Assembly: GCA_038501625.1 (NCBI GenBank)
Contig: JAZAYU010000008.1
Location: 1,798,001-1,862,000, forward strand
Direction: 5' to 3'
Source of the DNA: Corbicula japonica
Taxonomy: Eukaryota; Mollusca; Bivalvia; Venerida; Cyrenidae
DNA length: 64,000 nt
The notes under the pieces were generated by a model that was given only the letters and a program-made list of their open reading frames with translations, was not told where the DNA came from and ran no database searches. How positions within the stretch are numbered: the stretch's first letter is position 1; every line of letters starts with the position of its first letter. Shown here one piece after another: positions 1 to 10,803 of the stretch. Position numbers and translations under genes: made by a program.

Positions 1-51
1 TTTGCCCCCAACCCTTCTGTCAGAGACATTGAAACACAACTCAAGTTTCAG
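1..51 (+). CDS. Unknown gene 1, partial internal exon (cut by window edge)
   Basis: Reading from base 1 gives 17 codons without a stop, ending at TTTCAG followed by a GTTTGT donor. This leaves phase 0, which fits the exon at 373. The 5' end of this exon and the rest of the gene lie outside the window. The peptide starts FAPNPSVRDIETQLKFQ. I recognise no family. Confidence 0.6.
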
Positions 52-239
52 GTTTGTTAACTTATTATTACACCTCACCCTGTTATACTGATCTACACTG
101 GTGCAGTCTTTTCAGGATCTTCACTTTTAGATTTGTTATGTAAGTGATAGTTCTATATATGTCTAACAGTTTTGAATTTTTTAAACATACAAAATGTAAC
201 ATAATCCCACCCTCGGGTGACAGTTTCTGTTTATTTTTA

Positions 240-372
240 ATAAATTGATGGGCTCAAAACTGACTGGTATCTCTGATTTCAGGACTAGTTTTCCATTTTG
301 TAAACTGACTGGTATCTCCGATTTCAGGACTGGTTTTCCATTTTGTAAACTGACTGGTATCTCCGATTTCAG
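240..372 (+). repeat. 45-bp triplicated splice-acceptor repeat
   Basis: Three consecutive copies of a unit containing ACTGACTGGTATCTC and GATTTCAGGACTGG place AG dinucleotides at 281-282, 326-327 and 371-372, exactly 45 bp apart. The last is the functional acceptor of the 373 exon. Splicing at the first gives GAC TAG at once. Splicing at the second reaches TAA after six codons. Confidence 0.85.
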
Positions 373-505
373 GACTGGTTTTCCAAAGGTGGCAGCAATT
401 TTGTAGGAATGATAATGAGTCCATACAACCCAAGAAATACCAGCATGTGTTCAGATGTAAATTGTTTAACAGTCAGTCAAGAGATTCTTCCACAGCTATC
501 TTGCA
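373..505 (+). CDS. Unknown gene 1, internal exon
   Basis: Preceded by GATTTCAG and followed by GTATGT. It has 44 codons plus one base, starting DWFSKGGSNFVGMIMS, with no stop. Phase 0 in and phase 1 out match the exons on both sides. The acceptor is the third of three tandem 45-bp copies of the same acceptor sequence. Only this third copy opens a frame; the other two run into stops at once. Confidence 0.75.
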
Positions 506-877
506 GTATGTATTAAACATTCCTCAGCTAAAATACAATATGTATAATTCAGTTGTGAGCTATAGTGCATTATGTAATTAACTGTTGAAAGCAGTTGTGT
601 AACATGTACTAATGCAGTTCTCATTGAAGTCTTGATATATCATACAGTGTGTATTATCATACATTTTATGCTGAAAATATGACGGTAGGGTCATATTCAT
701 TCTTTTAATTTGACATACTAAATAATCTTATATCATCTTGGATATATTTAGTAGGGTATTATTGCTTGAAAGTGTAGGGAGCACTAATAAATAAAAATAT
801 GGTAGCTGTACTGTATAGCACAGCTTAATCTGTATAGGAATCTGTCCTGGAAATTCGTTATTTTTGCTTTATTTTAG

Positions 878-1044
878 ATGCACCATACAAGTTCAACTAC
901 ATAAATGTCATGTGTAAACAATCAGATGAACAGGCAGTTATGCTAGCTGCCCAACATCTAGCTACCAGCTACAGAAGCCTTCCTAACCGAGTTGATCTCA
1001 TGTCTACATACAGCTCAACACAAGGCATTACATGTTTAGATAAA
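878..1044 (+). CDS. Unknown gene 1, internal exon
   Basis: The acceptor is TTTATTTTAG and the donor GTAAGT. Joined to the previous exon, the split codon is AAT (Asn), followed by 55 codons that include YKFNYINVMCKQSDEQ and AAQHLATSYRSLPNR. The composition is that of a folded domain, helix-rich, without obvious membrane segments. No family is recognised. A half-length FB2 fold-back element begins about 40 bp downstream in the intron. Confidence 0.8.
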
Positions 1045-1085
1045 GTAAGTGTTTGTATAACAATGTTAACACTGACTGGAAAACT

Positions 1086-1168
1086 GCCCAAGATCATAAA
1101 ACTAAATCTTGAGACCAGTCTAAAATCTCAAACATCTGATTGGCTGAAATGGTGACTGGTCACCACTG
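1086..1168. repeat. FB2, half copy
   Basis: Only the left arm and centre (GCCCAAGATCATAAAACTAA through GGTGACTGGTCACC). It lies in the same intron as the full copy at 1414. Confidence 0.8.
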
Positions 1169-1413
1169 TAAAGATTGCGCAAGCTCAGAAAATGACTTTA
1201 AATTAAATGTTTTGTTCAAACCATCACTCTGTGTTCTCAGTACATGGAGAAGTTTTACCAATTTAGGGAGAAGTTATTGCAAATTCATTTAATTTGTCCT
1301 GGTTTATAATAAATTCGCAGTGCCTTGGTTTTCAGCTTCCTTGATGAAACAGTCTTGCAGTGTGAAAACTTCTCCCTATCCACAGAGTACATTGAAGTAT
1401 TGATATCACCTGT

Positions 1414-1557
1414 GCCCAAGATCATAAAACTAAATTAGGACACCAGTGTCGAATCTCAAGCATCTGACTGGCTGAAATGGCAACTGATCACCATTTCAGT
1501 CAGTCAGATGCTTAATATTTGAGACTGGTCTCCAATCTTAGTTTGATGATCTTGGGC
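1414..1557. repeat. FB2 fold-back element, near-complete hairpin
   Basis: Starts GCCCAAGATCATAAAACTAA and ends with its inverse, CTTGGGC. The two 70-bp arms are almost perfectly complementary and meet at a CTGATCACC-like centre; transcribed, it would be one long hairpin. It lies in the last intron of gene 1. No coding capacity: a MITE-like fold-back element. Confidence 0.9.
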
Positions 1558-1644
1558 CCTGGGAGACTAATTCTCCCACATTCAGTCAAGGCCATTCTCT
1601 ATTGTACTTGTATATTTCTTAAGGAGCAAGTTTTGATCTTTCAG

Positions 1645-2160
1645 ATGTTGGCGTCCATAAAGACATATTTTTTCCCTGATGTCTCAAGCTCTCCCCTGAT
1701 AGATGGCATTAGAAAGGTTTTCACATCAGCATGTATTAAACAAGAGCCAGACAACCCCTTGGCAACAGTTCCCACTGTGGCAGAATCTTCCACTGTGACC
1801 AGTTCAGCACTGGAGACTGGTGCTCCAAATATAACACATGCTCCCATAGTGACCAATTCTGTCATGGAGACAGGTGCGACATGTATTCCCATGGTGACAG
1901 GTGCTTCCACTGTGACCAGGACTGCCATGGAGACAGGTGCTCCAATTGTAACATGTGTTCCCATAGTGACTGGTGTTCCCATAGTGACAGGTGCTTCCAC
2001 CGTGACTAGTTCTGCCATGGAAACAGGTGCTCTAATTCTTACACATTTTCCCATAGTGACTTGTGTTCCCACTGTGACCAGTTCTGGTACTGTGACAAGT
2101 TATCCGATTGTGACAAATTTTCCGATTGTGATAAGTGACTTGGCTAAAGCAGACAGCTGA
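1645..2160 (+). CDS. Unknown gene 1, terminal exon with six-residue repeats
   Basis: The acceptor is GATCTTTCAG in phase 0, and the frame closes with TGA at 2158-2160. The exon gives 171 residues. It starts MLASIKTYFFPD, then has a SUMO-type site (IKQE, in ACIKQEPDNP). From about 1768 it becomes a run of roughly 21 degenerate 18-bp repeats, each encoding six residues of the pattern [AVSF]-[PSA]-[ITM]-[VE]-T-[GSN]. Together the four exons give the last 288 residues of the protein. Function is unknown. The low-complexity tail is probably disordered or a simple beta stack (inference). The longer open frame extending back to 1519 runs through an FB2 element and is not taken as exon. Confidence 0.8.
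   Translation: MLASIKTYFFPDVSSSPLIDGIRKVFTSACIKQEPDNPLATVPTVAESSTVTSSALETGAPNITHAPIVTNSVMETGATCIPMVTGASTVTRTAMETGAPIVTCVPIVTGVPIVTGASTVTSSAMETGALILTHFPIVTCVPTVTSSGTVTSYPIVTNFPIVISDLAKADS
1768..2142 (+). repeat. Coding 18-bp minisatellite (hexapeptide repeats)
   Basis: Units such as GTTCCCATAGTGACTGGT and GCTTCCACCGTGACTAGT recur in register about 21 times inside the last exon of gene 1. They differ mainly at third positions and at the first and sixth residues. The period is a multiple of three, so copy-number change keeps the frame. Periodicity also leaves a long open frame on the opposite strand (1641-2072), which is an artefact. Confidence 0.85.
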
Positions 2161-2218
2161 TAGACAACATAAAATGCTTTCTGTTAATATTACAACAAAC
2201 GTTTCACAGCTTCAATTC

Positions 2219-2224
2219 AATAAA
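2219..2224 (+). other. Possible poly(A) signal of gene 1
   Basis: AATAAA lies 59 bp after the TGA stop. A second AATAAA is at 2313-2318. Either could serve; no cleavage site can be read from sequence alone. Confidence 0.4.
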
Positions 2225-2476
2225 TCTGTTATCTCTAAGAAAGTTCAGGCTAATGCCAGAAATTTTTTTTTACACAATGATTAATTTGCAGATGCTGCTT
2301 TGCAGTTTGATTAATAAATCCATATATTATACAAAGTGAACCTTATGCACTTTGAATCTCCTATTTCAGATCATGTTAACTTTGTTTTCAGTTAGTGACT
2401 GCATATATCAGTGACCATCTAATCAGCAGACAGAATGTCACATGTTAGATCTAACATACTATATTTAGACTCCAGG

Positions 2477-2620
2477 GCTGAAGGTTATAAAGCTGAGATT
2501 GGAAACCAGTCTCAAATCTCAAGCATCTGATCGGCTGAAATGGCGACTGGTTGCCATTTCAGCCAATCAGATGCTTGAGATTTGAGACTGGTTTCCATGC
2601 TCAGTTTTATAACCTTGGGC
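2477..2620. repeat. FB2 fold-back element
   Basis: Full hairpin 144 bp long, with the variant terminus AAGGTTATAAA/TTTATAACCTTGGGC. Lies downstream of gene 1. Confidence 0.88.
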
Positions 2621-3214
2621 ACAGGTGCATCTTCTTTGTGAAGTCTTGTTCATCTAACAAAACATACTTCCTGATGGCCACTCAAAATTTGTTGGACTGT
2701 GCACATTGTTTTGATGAATGACATCCATGAGCATGTAGTTTTGCCATGACTCGGCATGAGTTGCTGCCTAAAATTCAGTTTAAGCATAACATTGATCATG
2801 ATATTGGTACCAGGTGATAATGTAGTAATAAAGGAAATTATTTACTTGGTATCTGCTGAACTAGATGTTACATACAGGGACATACATATACTTATATCAG
2901 TCTGAAAGCTTGGTGCCAGAATAAAACTTCAAGGTTACAGCCATTTCCCCTAATGTTCTATCCTTTTTTTCTCATTTCCATAATAACCATTATTGATTCT
3001 CCCTTGTAACTGTGCAAAGAGCGTTAGGGTAAAAAGCATCACCTAGTTATATTTGTCAATGTCACGTTTTTGTTGTCTGATATTATAAACATACAACTTG
3101 ACGGACTGTCTATAGAAGTGAATTGAAACACAGAATATTAGCATTTTCTATCATTTGTTCAGATTGTGAAATTAAATAAATTTCAGATAGCTGTTGCTGA
3201 TTGTTGTTGTTTTT

Positions 3215-4295
3215 ATGCCCCTACAAAGTGGGAGGCATATAGAGTTGCACTCGTCCATACGTACATCCGTCTGTATGTCCCAAACCTTGTGGCATCAACA
3301 CCTCATAAACTATCAGGCCAAATTCTTTCATAGTTGCACAGATTATTGAAAAGGATGTGTAGATGATCGTAAAGATTTTTTTCCTGAGACTATTTTTACC
3401 AGAGCTATGGCCCTTTGTTTATTTCAGTAATTAAATCTTGTGGCATCAACTCATTCATTATCAGAGGGATTTTTTTTCAAACTTGCACAGGTGATCAAGT
3501 AGGATGTGTAGATGATCGTAAAGAAAAGATATTTTCCTCTGGCCATTTTTACCAAAGTTATGGCCCTTAGTTAATTTTAGTTATTAAATCTCGTGGCATC
3601 AACTCCTCATTTACTATCCAGCAGTTTTTTTTCAAACTTGCACAGATAATCAAGCAGGATGTGTAGATGACCATAAAGAAAAGATTTTTCCTGCGGCCAT
3701 TTTACCAGAATTATGACCCTCTGTTCATTTCAGTAATTAAATCTTGTGGCATCAACTTTTCTTTAACCATCGGGGTATTTCTTTCAAACTTGCACAGATG
3801 ATCAAGCAGGATGTGTAGATGATCGTAAAGAGAAGATATTTTCTTTTGGCCATTTTTGCCAGAGTCATGGCCCTTTGTTTATTTCAGTAATGAAATCTTG
3901 TGGCATCAACTCCTCATTTAGTATCAGGCGGATTTCTTTGAAACTTGCACAGACAATCAAGCTGGGTGTGTAGATGATTGAAATTTGTTTTCCTGCAATC
4001 ATTTTTACCACACTTAAGGCCCTTTGTTAACTTTACTTATAAAATTTTGTGGCATCAACTCCACACTTTTTATTTGGCTGATTTTTTCTTCAAACTTGCA
4101 CAGATGGTTAGACATGTTATGTAGATTGTTGTAAAGGACATTGTCCTACAACCATTCTCACCAGAGTTATGGCCCTTTGTTTATGTTACTCATAACATTT
4201 TGTGGCACTTACTCCTCATTTACTGGTCAAAATCACCACATCTTGTTACCTGATACACAATTTTGTTTAAAATGTTGTTGCAGCAGTGGGTGGCA
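3215..4295 (-). mobile_element. Helentron-like element with about 152-bp tandem units (reversed)
   Basis: At the left end ATGCCCCTACAAAGTGGGAGGCAT can fold into a hairpin, followed by an ACGT-rich microsatellite remnant (CATACGTACATCCG). Then come six to seven units of about 152 bp, marked by CTTGTGGCATCAACTCC and CTTGCACAGATGATCAAGC. The order (hairpin, microsatellite, tandem array) is the mirror of the other elements here, so it lies on the - strand. A lone unit of the same family is at 5237-5325. Non-coding. Confidence 0.72.
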
Positions 4296-4949
4296 TTGGT
4301 GTCCAGAGGACTCAGTCTAATTTTATCTTGTTTTCACAGAAATTCCACATACTTGCACTTTAACTTGTCCTCTACGATGCAGTCTTATTTATCTAACAAA
4401 TCATAATTACTAGTGGTATGCAGTGTTACTAATTACTTTAAGAGGCATGGTACAGTAAAAGCCTCTCAGTTTGTTGGACTGCGCAGAATGTTTTGACTTC
4501 AACACGCACACAAGTTTTGCCATATGTTGCTGCAAAAAAAGCTAACTGTGATCAACTTTGTCGTTAACATGGCTATCATGACTTTTCAAACAGCCATAAA
4601 AAATGAAAGACCACAAATTCTCACAATTTTGGTAAAAATCAGAATATTTGTGTGGAAGAAAAATTCATATTTATATTACACATACAATCCAGATTTGGGA
4701 TGGAAAGTTTCCTTGAGGAGGTCTCAAACCTCTACCAAGTGAGCTACCTAGACATGAATGCTGCCTCTTTCAAACGTGTAAGTTTTTGGAAAAATGGAAT
4801 TTTGCTTTCTTTCTCTATTGATTCCAGATATTAGCACACCAATTCTTCAATGAAAAGTTTGACATACATGTTTACATTACTGAATTCATAATGTTTTGGT
4901 AAAATCAAATTTTACTGGACAACTTTGCATATATTTTCTTAAATGCATT

Positions 4950-5113
4950 AACCCTTTCCCCCATAGCAAAACCTTTAATGCATTGGCGAACAGTTTAGAT
5001 CCAGATCAGCCAGCACATCCATGCCATCTGATCAGGATCTAAACTGTTCGCTTTTTGATTCAATAGGTTATTTCTGACCAAAATGGGCCCAGTGCAGATC
5101 CTGATCAGATGGC
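4950..5113. repeat. FB1, right end truncated
   Basis: Begins AACCCTTTCCCCCATAGC and breaks off after TCAGATGGCACA. Confidence 0.82.
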
Positions 5114-5480
5114 ACAGTTTGCCTCTTTCTGGGGCGATAAGCACTTCAAACCAGTAGTAAAACCAGCTTGTTTTATTAAGAGTGATCTTGACCTTACAGT
5201 TAGGAGGCTTGGTCTTCTGCATCACATGTGCCAAATTATTATTTCAGTAATTAAATCTTGTGGCATCAACTCCTCATTAACCATCAGGTGAATTTCTTTC
5301 AAACTTGCACAAATGATCAAGCAGGCAGTTCTGGCCTCTGTGATTTATTTAACCAAATTATGTTGAAATTCATTCATTCATAATTCAGTTATTGCCTTAA
5401 CAAAAAAATTGTATTTACAGTGACCTTGACTTTGAATGACTCTAAACTCAGCATTAATATCTTGGAGGCAGACCTGTTGT

Positions 5481-5537
5481 CTTCCCTGATTCTCGAGACA
5501 TATGCTAACTTCCCTGATTCTCGAGACATATGCTAAC
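5481..5537. repeat. 27-bp tandem duplication
   Basis: CTTCCCTGATTCTCGAGACA followed by TATGCTAA occurs twice head to tail. Confidence 0.85.
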
Positions 5538-6133
5538 AAGAAAACATTTTACATCTTTATTCAATTCTTTCTAATCAGCAACAGAACTAAAACAACTTTT
5601 ATAAAATTAGCAACTTTCTCACTTTTGACATATCATTTTCTTTGATAAACTAAATAAAATTTCATGATTCTGAAGCTAATTAAAAGACAAATCAATTAAA
5701 ATGTACACAAATTTATGAAAAATATTCTGAAATATGAAAGAATGTACAAAAATAACAATGAAGAATTATAGCACATTATGACTAAAATACAAAACTGTAA
5801 AAGATACTATGTACAAGTCACAACCTTTTGAATGAGATATGTAGACCTCTACAAGGGAAGTCATACCGAATAAACTGGTAGAACCATCCTTGTTATACTA
5901 AATCAGATTTATTCTTTAGCACTTTTCAAACTGAAAGTCATAATTCAATGATAACTTTTCAGAACTACCAAACTTTGAAATCATAAAATGTTGTATTTTG
6001 GTTAATATTTTAAAAGATCTCTTCAATAACTTCTAATATGCCACTAAAACCAATGGTTTATGTGGTATCAGGTTTACTATATAAGGAAAAATGTAGATCC
6101 TGATTGGACTTCATGTTTTGCAGGCTGATCAGT

Positions 6134-6277
6134 GCCCAAGATCATAAATCTAAATCTGGAGATCAGTCTCAAATCTCAAGGATCTGATTGGCTGAAATGG
6201 CGACCAGTCGCCATTTCAGCCAATCAGATCCTTGAGATTTGAGACTGATCTCAAAACTTAGTTTTATGATCTTGGGC
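6134..6277. repeat. FB2 fold-back element
   Basis: Full length 144 bp. The arms match over nearly their whole length and the centre is GGCGACCAGTCGCC. Confidence 0.92.
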
Positions 6278-6884
6278 CCTGGATCTATGTTAGTCACACA
6301 TGTGCCTTTACATGTGTTAGGTTTGTGAAGTTTGGATCTTGAGAGCTAACAACTTTCTTGCAGAAGTTTGAGTGTTATGAGAAAATTCGAGTAAATTATT
6401 CTTTATAAGTGAATGCTGAACATTATTGCCTGCTTATCCTGACAATCTGACATAGATATAACTAGCAATGGTTTACCTTTATTCTTGTCCATTTCTACAA
6501 AGTGCAGTATCCACCCACCTGGACAAACAGGCGTTACATGGGGCATGTTACGAATAAAGATGTCTTTAAAAAGTTAACATTAATCCCCAGAATGACATCT
6601 TCAGTTGAGCAGATGGAATTGCTTATTATGCTTTTCAAAGTAATAACTATATTGTCGCTTTTTATTTTTGAAAAAATAATAGATATTTGTAAATTCTTTC
6701 CAAAATAGTAAAACTAAAATGTCTAAAAATATGACAGAAAAACAAAAATTAACATCCATGAAATGTAATTTAAATAATTATCAAAACTTAATGTCGGACA
6801 AATTAAGTTGCAAAGCCTATACCCCTGTGCAGTCAAACACTCAATATTATTTGTCCTTCCATTTCCCTCCAGCATGAGCATGTT

Positions 6885-7096
6885 AACCCTTTCCTCCATA
6901 TATATACTTAAATTGCGAGGGCGAACAGTTTAGACCCATCCGTGCCGTCTGATCATGATCTAAACTGTTCGCTTTTTTATTCATTAGGTTATTTCTGACC
7001 AAAATGCGACCAGTGCAGATCCTGATCAGATGGTACGGATGTGCCGGCTGATCTGGATCTACATTGGTTGCACACGCGTATATATGGGAAAGGGTT
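6885..7096. repeat. FB1 fold-back element
   Basis: AACCCTTTCCTCCATATATA at the left, ATATATGGGAAAGGGTTA at the right, with all internal modules present. Confidence 0.9.
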
Positions 7097-7889
7097 AAAT
7101 GAATCAAGTTTATGCTTTGAAATATGAATGTTTTCCTAGGTGGATACTGTGCTGAGTATACTAGTAAGGTCACTTGGTGTCCTAGTCTACAACCTTTGTT
7201 AGAAAAATGTGAAGTACAAAATACATTTATTTAGTGCTTGAATATATTACAGTCCTTTTGGAAACAGAAAAAATCACTCATATTTTGGTCATACACTAGA
7301 ATTATATTTAAAGACAATACTACAAAAAAGCAAAAAGTCCTGTTGTTTTACGGTTTGCATGATTTTCATGAGCACAAGTATATAATCTGATGGACCTGTT
7401 AAGGCATATTTTGGCTCACACATATAAGTAAAGATATCAAAGAGCTGTGTAAAGATTGTATTCTGAGACTATACTGGAATCATGAAAGTTTATGAAAGAA
7501 TTTTTTATTTGTCTGGGACAAATAATTATATTACTGTAGGAAGAATTCTGTATTGTCTTGTGAAAATTACTGTATTGATCACTATTCAGGTAACATGAGA
7601 TTGTTATTATGCCATTTAACTTCAGCGTTGTAGTACTGTCTTTAAGCAGGAATTTCTTTGGTTCATTTAAGCAGAAAATTGGTATAAATCAAAAAAAGAT
7701 TAACACAACAATATAGCAATATATAAATAGAGAACTGTTGTATTTTCTTAATCTAATCTTTCATTAAAAAAATAATAAAATCTTTTTTTTTTCCTCCTGG
7801 AAAAAATTAAACAAATTTATTTAATAACAAGATAATTATTGCACATAAATAAACTAAGTATAACTAGAATTATCACTGAAAGTGATTAA

Positions 7890-9080
7890 ATACCCCCACA
7901 TGTATGCTTGATAATTGAACTGGGAATGCTTCGAATCAATGGCATAATGTGCCCCACTTTCAATCCAAAGTGTCGTCTTCACAGTAGCCACATATTCAGC
8001 AAGTTTCATCACAATATCTCATTCCTTCTAAATTTATTGAGCAAAAATGATTTAAATATGTTAGTAACAGTGGCCTTTATCTAACTTTTATCTAAGAACT
8101 GTGTGCCAAACATTGTTTATGAGAAATCATCCAGAAACCATTTTTTCTATTTTTAGTAACAGTGACCTTGACCCCATCAGGCCCAATTTCAATACCAAGT
8201 TTCGTCTTCACAGACACTACCTATATAGCAATTTTCATCACAATATCTCATTCTGAACCAAAGTTATTGAGCATACAGTTTATTTTCTATTTTTAGTAAC
8301 AGTGACCTTGACCCCACAGGCCTTGAATCCCAAAAGTCATCTTCACAAAAACCATCAATACACCAAATTTCATTTAAGAATCTCATTCCAAGCTATAGTT
8401 ACTGAGTGGAAACGAAGTTTTGAAGTTTAAATAACAGTGACCTTGACCTTGAACCCACAGGCCCCAAAGTCAAACCTAATCTTTATCTTGTTATGTTACA
8501 TCTGTGTCCCAAAAAATAATTAAATCTATGAAGTATTTCATGAGTTATAGTCCAGAAACAATTTTTCTTTTTTAAGTTACAGTGACCTTGACACTGACCC
8601 CTCAGGCCCCAAAGTCGAACTTGACCTGTATCTTCTGATATTACATATATGTACCAAAAAAGGATTTAATCTGTGAAGTTTTTCAGGAGTTATTATCTGG
8701 AAACCATTTTTCTATTTTTAGTAATACTGACCTTGACATTGACCCCACCAGCCCCAAAGTCGAACTTGACCTGTATCTTGTGATGTTACATCTATTTACC
8801 AAACAAGGATTACATCTGTGAAGTGTTTCATGAGTTATCATCCGGAAACCATTTTTCTATTTTTAGTAACAGTGACCTTGACACTGATCCCACCAGCCCC
8901 AAAATCGAACCTGACCTGTATCTTATGACGATATACCTGTGTACCAAAAATTATTTAATTCTGTCAAGCCTTTCATGAGTTATCATCTGGAAACGAAGAA
9001 TCCGACCGACCGACCGACCGACCGACCGACCGACAAGCTCACTCCTATATACCCCCTCAAACTTCGTTTGTGGGGGTATA
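7890..9080 (+). mobile_element. Helentron-like element with about 140-bp tandem units
   Basis: Begins TACCCCCACATG. It contains about six diverged units marked by TAACAGTGACCTTGACC and GCCCCAAAGTCGAAC, then a CGAC microsatellite (9003-9034). It ends in a hairpin, ATACCCCCTCAAAC then GTTTGTGGGGGTAT. No open frame. The plan is the same as in molluscan pearl elements. Confidence 0.78.
9003..9034. repeat. CGAC tetranucleotide microsatellite, 8 units
   Basis: Perfect (CGAC)8 just before the 3' hairpin of the element. Confidence 0.95.
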
Positions 9081-9757
9081 ATTACATTAAACTTTAATAA
9101 TGCCTTTTCATAAATATCTGAAAGGAAGATAATCACATATTTACAGTTTCTCAATTTGTTAAGTTTAAATTTTAATTGTTACACAATTAAAAGATGAACC
9201 CAGCTAATCTTAAAGTAATTTGAAAAACATAAAAACACTTTTAAGTTAAAAAGTAATATTTCAAGCATTCAGTGCAAAACTGACTAACTACCCTTGTAAT
9301 TCCAACAAAAAAAAGGTGTTGTAAAAATTTTTGCATTTAGAATTTGTTCATTATTTTCATTCAGAACAATTAGAAAGCAATATTTACTTCATAAAAACAA
9401 TAGCATAATAAAATATTGTTAATTAAAAGAGAAAGATAATAGAAAACAACCTTATTTTCACAACCATTTATCTTTGGAATGAAGAAGTCAAATATGTACA
9501 AGTAGTTACTACAACACAGGTTACTTTTATTTACACAGTTTTATCTCTCAAGTCTTGGCTATGATCATAATGTGTGATAAGTGTACATCCAAATCTGGAT
9601 CTACACTATTTGCTTCTTGGTTAGAAACAACCCAATGAATCTAAAAGCAACTAGTGCAAATCCTGATCACGGCACAGTTGTGCAAGCTATGAAAAAACTA
9701 TTAGACTCATATAAAATGTTTTCATTATGAATTCAGCACCACAATATAGAAAGACTT

Positions 9758-9896
9758 AACCCTTTCCTCCATATATACGCATTTTTATGCATGTGCAAAC
9801 AGTGTAGATCCAGATCAGCCAGCACAGATGTGCCGGCTGATCTTGATCTTAACTGTTCGCCCATGCAATAAAGGTGTATCTATGGAGGAAAGGGCT
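9758..9896. repeat. FB1, internally deleted
   Basis: Both termini are present. The core TTAGGTTATTTCTGAC and one GATC module are missing, leaving a 139-bp hairpin. Confidence 0.85.
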
Positions 9897-10708
9897 AAAA
9901 CACAAAATCACTGTCCTCGATAACGAGGTAAGAGTTCAATATGTCAAAATGAACATTCCACCATCCTTTTTTTTGAATTTCGAAAAAAATGCTATTCTTT
10001 TCTGATTTTTATGAACATAAATTGTGTTCTCATAAAATGTACAGAATCAAAGATTTTTCCACGGCCTGACAATTTTTTTTCAGTTTTTTTAATACATGCA
10101 CATTTACACGTTTAACGTTCAAACAAAAGAAGACAATTGAGTGACTCACATTTTTAGTTATTGACACCTACTTTGTCACAGATATCTAGAAGTCTTTGTC
10201 TTGTTAATTTTTTATCAAACACTCATTGGATGAATGAAAATTCAAAATGAAAAATGAATATTTTACAATAAAAATAATTATCCCTTAAATGATAGGAAAC
10301 CAATCAGATGAAGTGCTTTTCAAAGAGTCATATTAAAAGCAACATTAATAGTTTTTTAACTGCATTTGGCCTGAACTTTCTGGATTCTTCCCAGCAGGTC
10401 TAAAAATCTAAGTCTTTAATCTTGGCAATCTGATTGGTTGAAATGAAACAGTGTTAGAATTGGCAAACAAAATCTTGAGATATCTGACTAGTATTTGGGT
10501 TAAAAACACTGGGATCCAAAATTCTAAACTTAGCTATTGTCTCTAGACAAATATTGTTTTTTTTCTCTTATTATAATTATTAAAAATCTACTTTCTAATA
10601 ATAAATTCAGAACAGGCTTACATAAAATATGCCCTTGTCTATGGGAATGTTGCTACCCAGCTCTCAACATACAAAGCAATTGATCTGTACAGCCAATACT
10701 GACCATCT

Positions 10709-10714
10709 TTTATT
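10709..10714 (-). other. Possible poly(A) signal of ADGRL
   Basis: AATAAA on the - strand, about 90 bp after the stop codon. A longer 3' UTR reaching into the intergenic repeats cannot be excluded. Confidence 0.4.
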
Positions 10715-10803
10715 TACAGAATCGAAAATGGCAGAAAGTCTGTTAACTGCGAAGTTATTCGAAGAGTTAAAGAAAATTATGTACAACAATATAATATAAA
10801 CAG

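Larger units (their letters stand above)
2225..10700. other. Intergenic region between the two converging genes
   Basis: No coding exon is supported here. The region holds FB2 copies (2477-2620, 6134-6277), two Helentron-like tandem-repeat elements (about 3215-4295 and 7890-9080), FB1 copies (4950-5113, 6885-7096, 9758-9896) and AT-rich sequence. Open frames here are short and fall in repeats. Confidence 0.7.

Noticed and set aside
1519..1644. Extension of the last gene 1 exon back to an ATG at 1519
   Set aside because: This part lies largely in an FB2 element, and a good acceptor at 1643-1644 joins in phase with the exon ending at 1044.
1641..2072. 143-residue open frame on the - strand opposite the end of gene 1
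   Set aside because: It is the mirror of the 18-bp coding repeats. The six-residue period keeps the opposite strand open. No splice or start context.
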